From assembly GCA_907165065.1 (NCBI GenBank), contig OU015529.1, positions 10,608,554 to 10,672,553 on the forward strand: DNA of 64,000 nucleotides, read 5' to 3'. A program made the translations under genes and the position numbers. Positions 48,986 to 61,030 of this stretch are shown here, in pieces. The notes below the pieces were generated by a model, which was not told the origin of the DNA, did not search any database, and saw only the letters and a program-made list of their open reading frames with translations. The stretch is from Caprimulgus europaeus. Taxonomy: Eukaryota; Chordata; Aves; Caprimulgiformes; Caprimulgidae. The first letter of the stretch is position 1; each line of letters opens with the position of its first letter.

Positions 48986-49789
48986 GGACACCTGTTATCT
49001 GAGCTAGACAGTCTCCAGACGATAAGGACACACCCAACACGGAGCAAAACTTCCCATCTCTTTCTCAGTCATTGCACCTGGAGGTGTCCTCGTGGACCTG
49101 AGTGGGAGGACACCAGTGTCACTTGCCTGATGAGTTATGACAGATTCAGGGCTTACAAGTTGACTCTGACTGTATACATGTATTTGCATATATTTCTTTT
49201 ACCTTTTCTGTGACATATCTTATTCAAAACCACGTTATCTGAACTAGTCTAGTTTTGTAGAGCTACTCTACAATTTCTACTCTCCTCCCCAGTCCTACCT
49301 TAGGCTAGAGCTGTCTCGGCCGTGGAGTGCCTTGATGCTAGCACCAGCAGAGATCACAGATCCACTGCAGAGAAGACTGCCTGCAGTAAATGGGCAGATA
49401 TGCCAAGTTCACCAAAGGCTGGACAAAACTCCCCTGGACATTTTAGACTGAAATTTGATTTTTTTTTTTCTTGTTTCGGGGCTTCTGTGTGCTTCACGAA
49501 TTGCACTGGCGAAGATTGGGTGGCGCAACAAGCAGATGATGCTTTTTCAGTGGAGAAGCACCTTCTGGGGGAAGCATTATTGCTATTGTTCACTCTATTT
49601 TCCTGTTTCTTTTCCTTTTCAGTAGAGCATGACGGCACTAGAGCAGTCTGTGTAACACAGATCCTTAATACTAACCTACAATATTTCCTAGGGAATACTA
49701 CCTAATTATATTCTATGCACAATAGCAATTTAATAAAATATATACATTAAAAACCCTGAAGTCTACCATTCCTAGCCCTACTCCTGAAC
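48986..49789. other. Non-coding stretch between LINE fragments
   Basis: No family recognised. It holds a 127-codon plus frame (49322-49705) opposed by a 94-codon minus frame; neither shows a domain. Confidence 0.5.
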
Positions 49790-50226
49790 ACCCATTATTG
49801 TCTCCTTCCAGCAGTAAGAAACGAGCATTTAATCTTACTTTTAACTTTCAGTCTTTAAATCAGTTTTAAATCCATGACAAGACTTTACATCCTACCCCAT
49901 TGTTAGCAAGATTCCTTAATTGCCTCCTTTAAAAGACTTTATCCAACCCTTTTGAAAGTTTAAATAAATTATATCCACTGGTTCTCCTTTATCCATTATT
50001 TGTTAACTATTTCAAAGAAATCTGACAGGCTATAGAAATCGTGCTGATTTGTCCCCATCATATTATCCTCATCTAGGTCCTTTACAACTTAATCTTTAAT
50101 CATCCTCTCAACCATATTTCTTTATACTGAGGTGCCTCCCAGATTTATAATTTCCAAGATCACCCGGCACACGTTTTTAAAAGGAGGGGAACAATGTTGA
50201 TCATCCTCCAAATCCTCCAATAAAAC
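49790..50226 (-). mobile_element. Ancient CR1/L3-type LINE, reverse-transcriptase part
   Basis: The plus strand reads AATCAGTTTTAAATCCATGA, ATATCCACTGGTTCTCCTTT and GGATCATCC-type blocks known from old sauropsid CR1/L3. On the minus strand, around 50220-50140, the peptide reads EDWRMINIVPL and then GDLGNYK, the start of the reverse-transcriptase domain ('DDWR..NVTPIFKKG...DPGNYRPVSL'). Downstream conserved blocks (for example catalytic YVDD) are not visible. Frame breaks are frequent, so the copy is very old. Confidence 0.7.
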
Positions 50227-50242
50227 TTTTTTTTTTTTTTTT
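50227..50242. repeat. T16 homopolymer
   Basis: Sixteen T between the CR1/L3 piece and the L2 piece. Confidence 0.9.
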
Positions 50243-50302
50243 AATTTAATAATGCACTGTCACCATTTGGTAGTTGCTCTTCTACCAGCCATGGTGATCT
50301 AC

Positions 50303-50560
50303 ATTTGTGACCTCTAGGCTTGATTACCGCACCTAGATATATTTAGGGACAAATCTGCCAGCTGTGAAAAATCTGCAGCTGGTACAGACACCATCAGCCC
50401 ACCTTAGCAGCCAGAGTCACTGGGAGCACATCCCCACAGCACTCTGTTTTCATCACTGGCTTTCTACAGAACTGAACTCAAGTAACGTCTCAATCCTGAC
50501 ATTCAATACCCTCACAGGACAGACCCATGCTTCTACTGAATGAGACAACCTCTTGTAACA
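50303..50560 (+). mobile_element. L2-type LINE fragment, ORF2 C-terminal part
   Basis: In plus frames the peptide reads VTSRLDYR, then YLGTNLPAVKNLQLVQ, then SHWEHIPTAL and SILTFNTLTGQ. These line up in order with the L2 ORF2 phrases 'VTSRLDYCNALYLGLP...KLQLVQNAAARLL', 'WEHITPVL..LHWLP' and 'FKILTLTYKALHGQ'. Frame shifts and a stop interrupt it. L2 has long been extinct in birds, so this is a very old copy, preserved well enough to read by eye. Confidence 0.75.
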
Positions 50561-53231
50561 CTGAACTACGCCCTTCTCCGAGGATCTGGTGTAGGATCAG
50601 TAAGCAACAAAGATGAGGCTTGCAAAACTCAAAAGACAGTTGTCTCAGAGGCTGGTGCAAGAGTAAAATCAACTTTTGCAAGAGAGGAAAGTAACAGCAA
50701 TACTGTACCACTTTCCCATAAAACAGCAAAATGTATTTCTTGAGTTTTAATTAATAATAGAAATAAACACATCCAGACCTTTGTCAGACAACAGATGAGG
50801 CAGCTAAATAAGGAAATGAGATATGTGTATTCTTATTTAAACTTTAAAATGTGTAAGGCATGCAGACACTATTTTGACAAGAGACTGAAACCTAAAAACC
50901 TAGAGAGCTATTCCACTTGACTTTCCTCCAAACTTGTATCATTGCCATACAGATCCAATTATCTATTACAAATTAATTCTTCTAGTTCTTCCAGCACATT
51001 TTTTATCCCTTTGTCCCTGTCAAAACTCTGCTGTCACTACTTGCAAAGAAAACCAATGGAGGAGGTATTTCCCCATTGCCTAGTGATGCAAACAAATAAT
51101 CTAGCTTTTCTACACTCTCCTGCTCATCAAGCTGAACTGGGTTTGACAACTGGAATGTATTAATTAAACCCTTGCACATTTAAGGGGAAAAGAGTCACTC
51201 TGCCAAATAAAATGGGACAATAATGAGGATGGCATTGGAGCATCTCTACTGAAAAGTTGCCACATTTCTAGACATGTCTTCATTCACACACTCATGCCTC
51301 TCCCCTCCCCCAGGATCACCAGTCTGGGATGAAGTTCAGAAACAAGTATAACAGCAAGCAGCAGAGGAGGTAAGTGGGTGCAGTGTGTATTTTTTCATTT
51401 CCCTTATTAATGACATGAAGAATTGGTTGGGGTTTTTTTTTTTAAAGATATTATTTCCTCCCACCATTCTTACGAAGGGAAATAATAAGACTGGGAAAGA
51501 GGTCCACACTTTGCCATGGAAACACTCAGAATCGAGGCTACTTTGATCCGCTCAGGAAAGGCAGAGATTTAGCATCACATATGGGATTTCAACAACCCTC
51601 TTTTGGCTTTTACAAATTAATTCCACTATGGAGTGCCCTTTACTTTTGTAGAGTGGTGTGCAACTGGGGAAAACACTGCCTGAAGGCTCAGCTTCTACAA
51701 CAACTGGATGGTGCATCACAGGAGGAGAGACAATATCCGAAACTCCCTTTTCTCCTTTCTAGCCTGTATTTCAGGACACCAATTTGCAGTCGCAATCCAG
51801 TGAAGCTCAACTGTGGCAACAACAGCAGAGCTGGTGGCAGACAGTCACCTGGAGTGGTCGGTGCTGTTGTCATATAGCCATAAAGAAAAAGTCCTGTCAC
51901 CACATCCTGGAACAGCGCTGCGTGGCCGTGGTTTCCAAGGATAGTCTGAAAGGGAGAGCAACACACCAAACACTTGGAAACAACTAATTGCTTGAGAGAG
52001 ATTGTAAACTTAATAAGTAGGCCACACAGATCACATCTTTACCACCAACACGTTGAACCATTTATAAGAAAGTTTTGTAATTCTGCATAATTAAGTCTCT
52101 CAATAAGGTAGATTTGAAGACAACAGAGCCACTGCACTTAAGGTTGATGCTATTTTAATTACATAGAAAATACATAATTTGGGAAAAAGCCTTGCAGTTC
52201 ATTATATTTACTTCTGTCAAATAACTTATAATTGTGTGCCAAGGTGCCTGAGAAAAGTATTGTGTTTTTTTTAGCTTTTTTTAAACAGCTTATGCCACTC
52301 GAAAAGGATTAATTCCTTTGTAAATTGCTGTTTCAACTGAAGGGTACCAATTAATTAAGCCATTTACATAAAACTGTCTTGGATCAGCTACCTACAAAGA
52401 TAAAGGCTGAAATCTACCTTCGAATTGAACAAATAAAGTTTTAAGAATAAATATATGTTGGCAATTATCTGTAATAATACCAATTAGGAAATTTAGCTGA
52501 TAAAATGAATATATCAAAATTAAGACTAAATCCTTATCATTCAAATTGAATAAGGAAAAGTCTATCCAAAAAAAACTTTCTTCCAATTTATCTTTCATTT
52601 ATTGTCACATTACATATCTTTGTATCATTTGATGTCTTGCCATATCACATGATGCAAACTGAGAGGAGGTGGAAAGTGTCTGTATTTCAAGGTGTGCTTA
52701 TACTGATGAGATTTTTTTTTCTTTTTTGGTTTGGGGGTGGACAGGAGAGAAAAGAAAAACCTCTATTTTTCACAAATAGTCATTATACACAGCAGGGAAT
52801 GATAAACAACATCATTTAGCAAAATAACCTGGGGTACTTTAACATGCACAATCAAAAGTAAGCTGTTTATTTATCTAACTAACTGTATGCAATTGTTATG
52901 AGTTCATAGTACACTAATATATCAAGCAAAATAAAATATATGTGTCTTTTGTTGCAATAGTTTTAGCAGGAGAATCACAGCTTAGAGCAAAATCACGGTC
53001 TCTCTAGCATTTAACTACAATCTGTATGTTTTCTCTATGCTTCAAAGAAGAAACCGTACAAAAACTTCTTATGCAAGTGGAGAAAGAAATTGACACTGGA
53101 GATTTGCATTGCTACAGCAGCACAGACAGACCTCATGAAAAATAATTTTTATGTCCACCTCTAGCACAGAAGGTGGTTTCTCATCCTCCACCTGTGTGGT
53201 GGTTCAGCTGATTAAGGGTCTGACTGCGACA
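50561..53231. other. Non-coding stretch, no gene seen
   Basis: AT-rich. No exon or repeat recognised apart from homopolymers near 51432 and 52710. The 98- and 93-codon frames around 51.6-51.97 kb overlap on opposite strands. Confidence 0.55.
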
Positions 53232-53308
53232 GCTGTTACACATGCAAAACTTGCACTGAAGTGAGTGGTGGGGTTTTCTGTCTGCATAATGACTGAGGAC
53301 ACAATTCG
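53232..53308. repeat. Possible ancient sauropsid MITE-like repeat
   Basis: GCAAAACTTGCACTGAAGTG, GTGGGGTTTTCTGTCTGCAT and AATGACTGAGGACACAATTC resemble the other arm of the element at 17813 ('...cattgaagtcaatgggagttttgcctgagtaaggactgcaggatt'). Confidence 0.35.
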
Positions 53309-53794
53309 GAGTCATATCACACATTCTGAGTCAGGTCTCTTCCCTTCCTAATTATTGCATTCTTTGCTAATGGAAGGGATACAGTTTCTTCCAATATATC
53401 CCAACCAACTGTACTTGCCACAGATAAATCTAGTTTCTAATACTAAAAATTTTATCTAGAGAGGTTTCATATTAAAACTTGCTATGTCTGTCTCCAGACA
53501 GAGATTCAGGATCTCAGAAGCAGCTCAGCCTGTGCATTACACATGTTGTGCCTGCACTTACCAAACCAGATCTCTAAGACTTATGAAAACATTTATATAT
53601 ACAACTTGGAGTACTCAGTGGGAGTATGCATCTACATAACAATAAGCACAATGGTAAGTATTCACACTATCAGGGCTCAAATCAGCAAGAGATTTCACAC
53701 TGCAAACATCCCAACCTCAATTTTTACTACAGAATAATAATAGGACATTCAGTCAGGATTACTGGGTTTCTACATCTGGAAACAGAGCTAAGAA
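53309..53794. other. Non-coding stretch, no gene seen
   Basis: Nothing recognised. Confidence 0.55.
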
Positions 53795-53855
53795 GGTTAG
53801 CTCCTCAGGGCAGAGGACAGCCCTACTCCTAGGTTTATGCAGAGCCTCCAGGCAG
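53795..53855 (+). repeat. Possible L2/MIR-type 3' tail
   Basis: TTAGCTCCTCAGGGCAGAGG, ACAGCCCTACT and TTTATGCAGAGCCTCCAGGC fit 'taagctc(c/t)t(c/t)ggggcagggac...tttgtacagcgcctagca'. Short and worn. Confidence 0.4.
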
Positions 53856-55399
53856 TGAGCTGCCCCTAGAAAATCCAAACAAATACCTTGCAAATAATCA
53901 TTTAATACTACATCTGCTGTCTGATCCTTGACTGAAAAACCTCAAAACTTTATAGCATTTTGTAAAATCATCTGAACTGAGTAACTGAACGAAACAAAAT
54001 TGTATATTTACTTTAACTCTATGACAAAGTTGTTCCCTGTGTACAATTCCACCCTCTCCAAGTCCACAGCTGAGTTGCTCTTGTTGGACTTCAACACTTC
54101 AGTGCTGGACCTGCACCTTCTTGTGCTCTTGCCTGCTGGAGCTTCCCAGATGGACCTGCATGATGCAAACCCAGTGCCCGAGTCCTCTTCCCATGGACTG
54201 ATGGGATTTCCCACCAGGAAAAAACACTGGAGGCAGTGGCAAGGGATGGCACAGAGCCTGGGTGAGGCTAAGTGGAACGTGTGCGCGTGTTGTGCGTGGA
54301 GGGTGCAGGCTGTGATAATTAGGGAGGAGAGGCCAGTGTTGCAATAGCCTGAGAAGAGATGAGCTGCCTACACCAATGGGTCACACGTCAGAGGAGCTCG
54401 GTGTATTAGTCAGTGACCAGGTACTGGTAACAGATTGCAGCTGGCTCCATGTCAGCTCTCATACTAAAGCACTTTCAGGAGCTTTCAGGTGCCTGTTTTA
54501 GTAATTTCTTCATGTCCAGTCTAAATATAAGACCAGGTAAATGTGATAGGCATTTATGAAGGCATTTTACAGAAAAAAACATGGTCCCTCTAGCCCTCTT
54601 TTTATACATATTTCAAGGAAACATCACAAAAAAGGATGTAACAATAGAGAGAATTGCACATGTAACATCCTAAGCAAATATTAAACACCTTTAGAGAAAC
54701 ACCTCTGCACAAGCATGCACACACATAAACCAAAGCATAAATACCCAGATGTTGGTGCACAGCAGAAGGTATTCACAAACGTACATAATGGAGAAGAGAA
54801 AGTGTCACTTCATGATCCAATCTTTACTACTAGACTAAAATTTTACATCATATTAGTAAAATATGATGTAAAAATCTAAAATAATGCAATGGAAAACTTG
54901 TTTTTTCTCTTTCTAAGAGTGTTCCAGAAACTCCCTTTGCACTTTATAACTTCTCACAAAATTAAAAGAAAGTGTCATCCAGGTAGGTTTACTGATCTCT
55001 GACTTAACAAATATTATGTAGGCTCTCTGTCTCTATGAGGGTGCACTATCACCTACTAGAAAACAACGCTTTCATTTTATGTTCAGCAAGTAAGGTATGA
55101 TAAGTACAGTCAAGGCAATGAGAACCTATAAACGCATTGTGCATGGTCATTTCATGACAATGGAAACAGATACCAGATAAATACCATTCACTACATTAGA
55201 AATAACACAACACACACACACAATGCCATCCTCCCACACTTCTCCATCCACTCCACACCACAGTCACTGGTGCTAACGTGATTAATAAAACACATTTTGG
55301 TGCACAAAACCTGGTGTTACTTTCACCAGGAAGCTCATCTTTCCTCCTTTGCCTATGGCTCTTTTATTGTTCTCCACCTCTGATTCTAGAAAATGGCAC
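53856..55399. other. Non-coding stretch, no gene seen
   Basis: A GC-richer patch at 54050-54340 carries overlapping frames on both strands (115 and 81 codons) without known motifs. An AT hairpin lies at 54841-54873 and a CA run at 55206-55222. Confidence 0.5.
54841..54873. repeat. Perfect 14-bp AT-rich hairpin
   Basis: TTTTACATCATATT and its exact reverse complement AATATGATGTAAAA are separated by five bases. The stem is too short for a typical microRNA precursor. Confidence 0.9.
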
Positions 55400-55455
55400 C
55401 ACTTTGCAAAATGCTTAGGGATGCATCATCTGTGGAAGATGCCATGCTGAATAAA
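55400..55455 (+). repeat. Possible MIR-type 3' end
   Basis: CACTTTGCAAAATGCTTAGG followed by TCTGTGGAAGATGCCATGCT and GAATAA fits the sauropsid MIR tail 'tttgtaaagcgctttgagat..ctggatgaaaggcgctatataa'. Upstream MIR blocks are not visible. Confidence 0.4.
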
Positions 55456-58400
55456 CCCCTGCCTTGCTTTACTGTATGTGTGTCTAAAGTGAAATTGCTG
55501 CCACTAACAGCAAGTGTCTTCTAGAAGAGACAGTCCTAGCCTGAAGAGTTATTCAAAGGGTAAATGCTGTCAGTGTTTAAAAAGAAGGTCTACCCAAAAC
55601 AGGAAATATAAAACTTTCTCCTTTGCAGGAATATACTAATTTCTAATCTCAAGAATGATTTGAACAAGAGAAAATAACTCTACCAAAGCTGCATTTTTTA
55701 CAGTTGAGGTTTTAACTTTACACCAAAAAGTTAAGACCACTTCTGCACACGTGTAAGGCTGCATGTCCAGAATAGTTGATTCCTCTGAAGTCTACCTAGA
55801 AGCTGGCCATAAGTAAACAATTAAGTTCTAAGGAAGTTTCCAGTTTTGTACCTCCTGGATCATTTTCTAGATGTATCTATTTAGCTATAGGAAGGAGATG
55901 ATCTTATGAAAGAAAGATCATTAACTCTGAATTACTCATCCCATTGCTGCTGTTTTTGGTGATGCAACAATCTTTGGCATATATACTTGAAACTATGTCA
56001 CACATCTCTCCTTTAGAGGATATAATGCTAATAAAAGTTTTCTAGTTAATGTATCTGCAAGTTGTATTTGTACTCATGGGACAGGTAGACAGCAGTTATA
56101 AAGTTGCCCCATTGCCTTTACATAAAAATGAGTTTGAGAAATCAATTCTAGAAATGAAATTATAATTCAGTTTCTACTTCTGCTTTGCCCCAGATGACTT
56201 AGACATTACCTCATTGACAAGGATCAGAAAGAAACCACTGTTTCAACTTGCCGAGCCCGTGGCTAGAAGTGACATTCTGATTCCGATCTTAAGTAACGAT
56301 CCCTAAGTAAACTGCTGTGTAGCTAATTACTAATCCCTTGAGCTGTCTAGGCTATAGATGGCACCATCATACACTATTTATTTATTTGGATGAAATCCTG
56401 TATCAAAATATTTCAGCAGGACTACAGTGACCTGGCAAGATACTACAGGGATGGATGACTTAGATATGACTTAGATCAGACAGATATTCTTAGCAAGTGT
56501 ATGACTCTCAAAATGTTAAAATATATGAAGCTACTTATCAAAAAGCAAAACATACTGCAGATTTATTTTCTGATTTTTTTTAAGAACAACATATAAAGAA
56601 ACAACATTCCAAAGACTTAATTTTTCATCACCTAGCTCTATTCCTAATTATTCCTATATTTTATCCTCTGCAGATGCCAAAGATAAAATAGAAGCATAAT
56701 TAAATGAAAAGCAAGGAGGAGATGTCCTGAACCTAAATGTGTCTAAGATAACCTAGTTTTTGGAATCTAAACAAATCTCTCTTTAAACATTTCTTCTGCA
56801 GTGTGCCTCACTTGGAAGCATCTTAATTCCACGTGAAAATCACAAAATTGAATCCCTGACACCAATGTGACTAAGATCTCAAGAGCTTTTCTTCCTTAAA
56901 ATGTACAATCATTTCTCACTAGCTGACACCAGCTGTTGACCTGTGTGATTTGTTATCTTCGACAGAAAGTACACAAAAAGCTTTAGAAATTCCACATACA
57001 GGACCATCTGGTTAGTGTTACCCCATTTATTCCACTCTGTTTCCATGGAATGTTTGAACCAGAAGTATACGAAACACTAATAATAAGTAGAATGTTCAAC
57101 AAATGTTAATGACTGACTATAACTTATCACATTTTTCATTCTAAATTTCTCATGGAAGCAATCCATTTGTTTTTGGAAATCTTCACCATTAGAGAAATTT
57201 CTCACTGGCCTGAAGAATGGATATTTTTCCTTTTCATAATACTTGCCAGCTATATGTGTGTAGAATTCAAACACAGGGAGTTAAAATGATATACATTTTA
57301 CTTCTGCATCCCTTCCAGATGCTTAAGTGCTGTGATAGGACTGTATCTCTATTGCTTAATGTGTTGAATAGGGAAGGTACCTGCTGGCTTTCAAGTGCAT
57401 GGAAAACAATATTCTGTGCAGAGGTGCACAGGGTCATTTTCTGAAGTTCACTCATGGCAATGAGTGGGAATCCATTTTCGCATCCTATAATAATTTTCCA
57501 AGCGCACATCAGCTTGCAAACCAATTATTTTTATATGATAAACCAGAGGAGAAATGGGTACACAGTCATCCCACTACAGAAAAGGCAACAGCTCCACAAC
57601 TGTCATGTTCCCCTGTGATTTGAAAGATCAAGATCCTGTTCCCTAATTCAGACTGAGGACTCACATTTCACACATCAGCTGAATCTTCTGTCTACTGACT
57701 CTTCCAGGGAAGGTGTCTGTTTCTCCTGTTGTAATTACTCATTTCCAAATTCCAGTTATTCATAGCAGCAGACATCTGGATCCACCCCTCACAGCTCCCC
57801 TAGACACAGCCACATGACTGTTTGGATGGATGAGATAAGGGCAATGGACACTAGGTCTGTATATATCTCTTTCTCTCTCCTTTTGACCAGAAACTCTATC
57901 TTTGTCAAAAGTAGTAGGAAAGGGCGCAACAGCAGTGTTGTATGGTTCATTTTTTTGGGAGGTCTAAAAGAATCTCTCCCTATCTACAACAAAGTGCTAC
58001 CACACTCACCTGTACACATGGGTATATTAGCATCCACAGGACTCAGGGCTTTCCAAACATGAGAACTGAAGACTGGACATATCATCTCTCCAACCCAGTG
58101 CTCCCACCAGACTGAAAGCCAGAACATTTCCCAGCCACTGATGTGGGGAAATTGATGTGTCCTAACTTGGCTTTTTATTCTGGCAGTGAGCACTCGCCTC
58201 TTGAGCTTTTGAGCTCCCTCCAAACTCTCAGTTCCAGTCTGAAGAGAATACTTGAGGCTCTTGTCAGAAAGTGATGCTGCCTGGTGCATCAGCCAACACC
58301 TGGAGTACAATGCCTATTGCAGGGCAAGCGAGTTTTGAGAGCCTAGTAGCCCTCCAATGCACTGACAGGCTTCCAGTGACTGACTGAGTCAAGGATGGGC

Positions 58401-59908
58401 CTGGAGTTTTTGTGCCACTGCAGTACGTTGAATAAAACATATTTTAGATAGACTCCCTTGCATTTATGTACATAACAGCAATGAATCTAATAGACATTCA
58501 GGAGAGAAATATATTCTGGGAGTGCACCCATGTTCATTGTGTCAGTGAACATTATATAATCTATTTTCATATTTGCAACAAAACAAAGAAGTGTTAGATT
58601 CCTGAACCAACAGTAACCCCTTACTGAGTCTATATTTGTAGCAAGAGCAAAGTAGGAACAGGATGATTCATGGCTTGAGAAAATTTTAAGAAACAATCTC
58701 CTTTCATATCATCTCAGGTTCATCCTTTCAAACACTATCACAAATTAAAGAACTATAATGAATTTTGTCATGGGTGGGGGTTTGGTTTGAAGCAACAATA
58801 CTACATTTGATTCAAGAATAATCTATTGCAACCTATAATACCAGCGTGCCAGCTTTTTTAAATTAACTGACCACAGCTAGCAAACAGCTATTAACATGGT
58901 GACTGTGTGGGGATACAAAGATATGCAGTGTCTGTGCTGCTGAACCACAAAGTATTTTTAAAAGACGAAAAAATTAAAGAGGACAGCCTCCCCCTCCCCA
59001 ACTGGTCACCAAGACAATGAACTTATTCAATCTTTTGTGCTTCTTTATAGGAATATCCCACCAATTTCCAAAATTATAGCTGGTGGTTGGCTTAATATGA
59101 TTTGTGCACTAAACAAATGACAGTGTTCACAACAGGGCTAAGCATTATGTTAAATCAGTGATTAGTGCACCCTTGTATATATGTCACATGTCAAAACCAT
59201 CATAGAGCTTTGCAATTGGTTATAAAATCCTCTGTAAGTATGTACAGTAATAAGGCCAGTCTGACTTCGAAACATCCAGACAGAGCTTAGCCTTCACTGT
59301 TAAATTCATCCATTCAGCGGTATTGACACCAACCTTTTCTATTTTCTCCTCCTAACAAACTGCAGATGTGTCTTTTGAGCAGGAGGTACAACCAAAAGAC
59401 GTAAGGAATGACCTTCAGCACAGCAATATGGACATGAGTGGGCAATGGCCACATGAGCAGTAGGGCTGGCTGCACTCTTCCCAAAAAGGATGGATGCACC
59501 AGTGCAGCCCACTGGTCTCCAGTGGCACAGAGGACAGAAGTGATGAGGTCAAGCTAAATCCTGGGTCTCCAACCCAGGACAGAATTAATGCTGCTATTGC
59601 ACTAACAGGCCAGTGCAAATCATCTGTTCTTGCCTTTCCATCAACAACAGATGGTTCATGTAAGAATACAGTATATGCTCAGTTAGGGTTTTTTTCAGAT
59701 TTTGAGGAATATGGTTGCCTAAGGACAGATATGTGCTTTGCTACAAGACTGCCTGGTAGTAAACATCCTTTTAAAATAGCCATTAATTTTTTTCAGAAGC
59801 AAATAATGAAAACTGCACAACTTAGGACACAACAAAACCAGCGTTTTTAACAGACTGAGAAATCTGTAAAGCTGAATTTTCATCAGTTATGACAAATCAA
59901 CAAAGCAA
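55456..59908. other. Non-coding stretch, no gene seen
   Basis: AT-rich. No exon, RNA gene or repeat family recognised over 4.4 kb. Frames of 108 and 118 codons (57.98-58.31 minus, 59.49-59.85 plus) show no domains. Confidence 0.5.
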
Positions 59909-60013
59909 TGAGTTCATTCTTGTAATGATTTTTTTTAAAAATGCAAAAGAAAATGCAAAAGATGAGACTGAGTTCATTCTTGTAATGATTTAAAGAAATG
60001 CAGAAGATGAGAC
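59909..60013. repeat. Tandem duplication, 60 + 45 bp
   Basis: TGAGTTCATTCTTGTAATGA recurs at 59909 and 59969, and both copies end in AGATGAGAC. The second copy is about 15 bases shorter in its middle, within the A/T-rich part. The first 20 or so bases are identical, so the duplication is younger than the one at 6532. Confidence 0.92.
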
Positions 60014-60429
60014 CAGTGACTTTTTTTTTTTTTTTTTCCAGCAGGAAAGTATGCTTTTGTCCTATTTCCTTATAATAATAATAAAGAAGAAGAAAATTCT
60101 TCAGTTTAGTCATTATAACTGCTCACCTCAAAGGTAGATGCTAGGCTTAGAACATTTCTAGTGATAATTTCCGAGTTTCAGAAAGCAACTGTGAGGAGTT
60201 GGTTACGATGGGGATGCACACAAAGCCACCGCGACAATGCACCTCTTCCTTTTGCTTATTGAAAGAGCAGCTTTGGAAAAGCTTGAGGAATATTTTTGAT
60301 ACTGGCATTTTCTTTGCTCATCACTTTGACCATTGTTACTCCTCTTTGCTGTGGTTTCCCTTTTTCTGTTATATAAACATAATCTACTTGCTTTTTCTTT
60401 CAAAGCATTCTCAGCCTAATCCCCTCCCA
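60014..60429. other. Non-coding stretch with T17 run
   Basis: T17 at 60021-60037 and a short ATA/AGA-rich patch. No gene was seen. Confidence 0.55.
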
Positions 60430-61030
60430 ACCTATTCTCATTCATTTATTCCAGAGGGGAGAGCTCCCACCTCCAGTCAGCCCCTGACAGTAGGCTCCAT
60501 CACCCATTTGTTACCTTTTCAAGCAAGGATCTTTGTGCTTTCTCCCCTGCTGCCCCCATGCTTGGGTAGAGCTCCTTGTTCATGTCCACAAAGCTGCCTC
60601 GTTATCCTCCTTCAAATCCCCTCTCAAGCCTCCTCTTAACTCTGATGCCAGAAAAAAAAGCTTGACAATGGCTGTGCTGCTGCAATATTGAGCCCACTAC
60701 CTATGAAGCCGACCTTCTTATTCACTCCTCATGCTTCCCCATCTGCTTATATCCACCTGTTGTCTCCTGTCGTTGGGTTTAAAAGTTATCACAGGAGAAA
60801 AGGCTAAATCAGCTTGAATTACTCCGCATTTGCTGAGAATGCATATTCCTGTCAGCTGACATGAGGCAACTTGTTACCCTGAGAAAATTTCTTTATATGT
60901 CTCAGCCATCTGGATGTAAATTCTCTGGAGGGGGCAACTCTTTGCTCTGTATTTGTACACTGCCTATGGGTCTTGGTCCTGGCTATTTCATAGCACAAAA
61001 ACATTGCTGGATATATAATAAGGATTATGT
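60430..61030 (+). mobile_element. L2-type LINE 3' end
   Basis: Plus-oriented. At 60572-60643 one frame reads LLVHVHKAASLSSFKSPLKP, matching the L2 ORF2 C-terminus ('WNSLP..v..aaSLSSFKSLLKTHLFRdA'). Downstream come GGCTGTGCTGCTGCAATATT and CCCACTACCTATGAAGCCGA of the 3' UTR. The tail then reads GGATGTAAATTCTCTGGAGG and TTTGCTCTGTATTTGTACAC (60912-60990), equivalent to 'tgtaagctctttggggcaggga...tctgtgtttgtacagcg'. ORF end, UTR and tail stand in the right order over 600 bases. The left edge is uncertain. Confidence 0.65.

Noticed and set aside
49322-49705. 127-codon plus open frame between LINE pieces
   Set aside because: Opposed by a 94-codon minus frame, contains a T-run-encoded phenylalanine stretch, and has no known motif.
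53543-54347. Possible exon cluster in the GC-richer patch near 54 kb
   Set aside because: Frames on both strands overlap, with no coherent splice sites and no recognised protein.
54841-54873. Hairpin as a microRNA precursor
   Set aside because: The stem is 14 bp with a 5-base loop, almost all A/T, and flanks do not extend the pairing.
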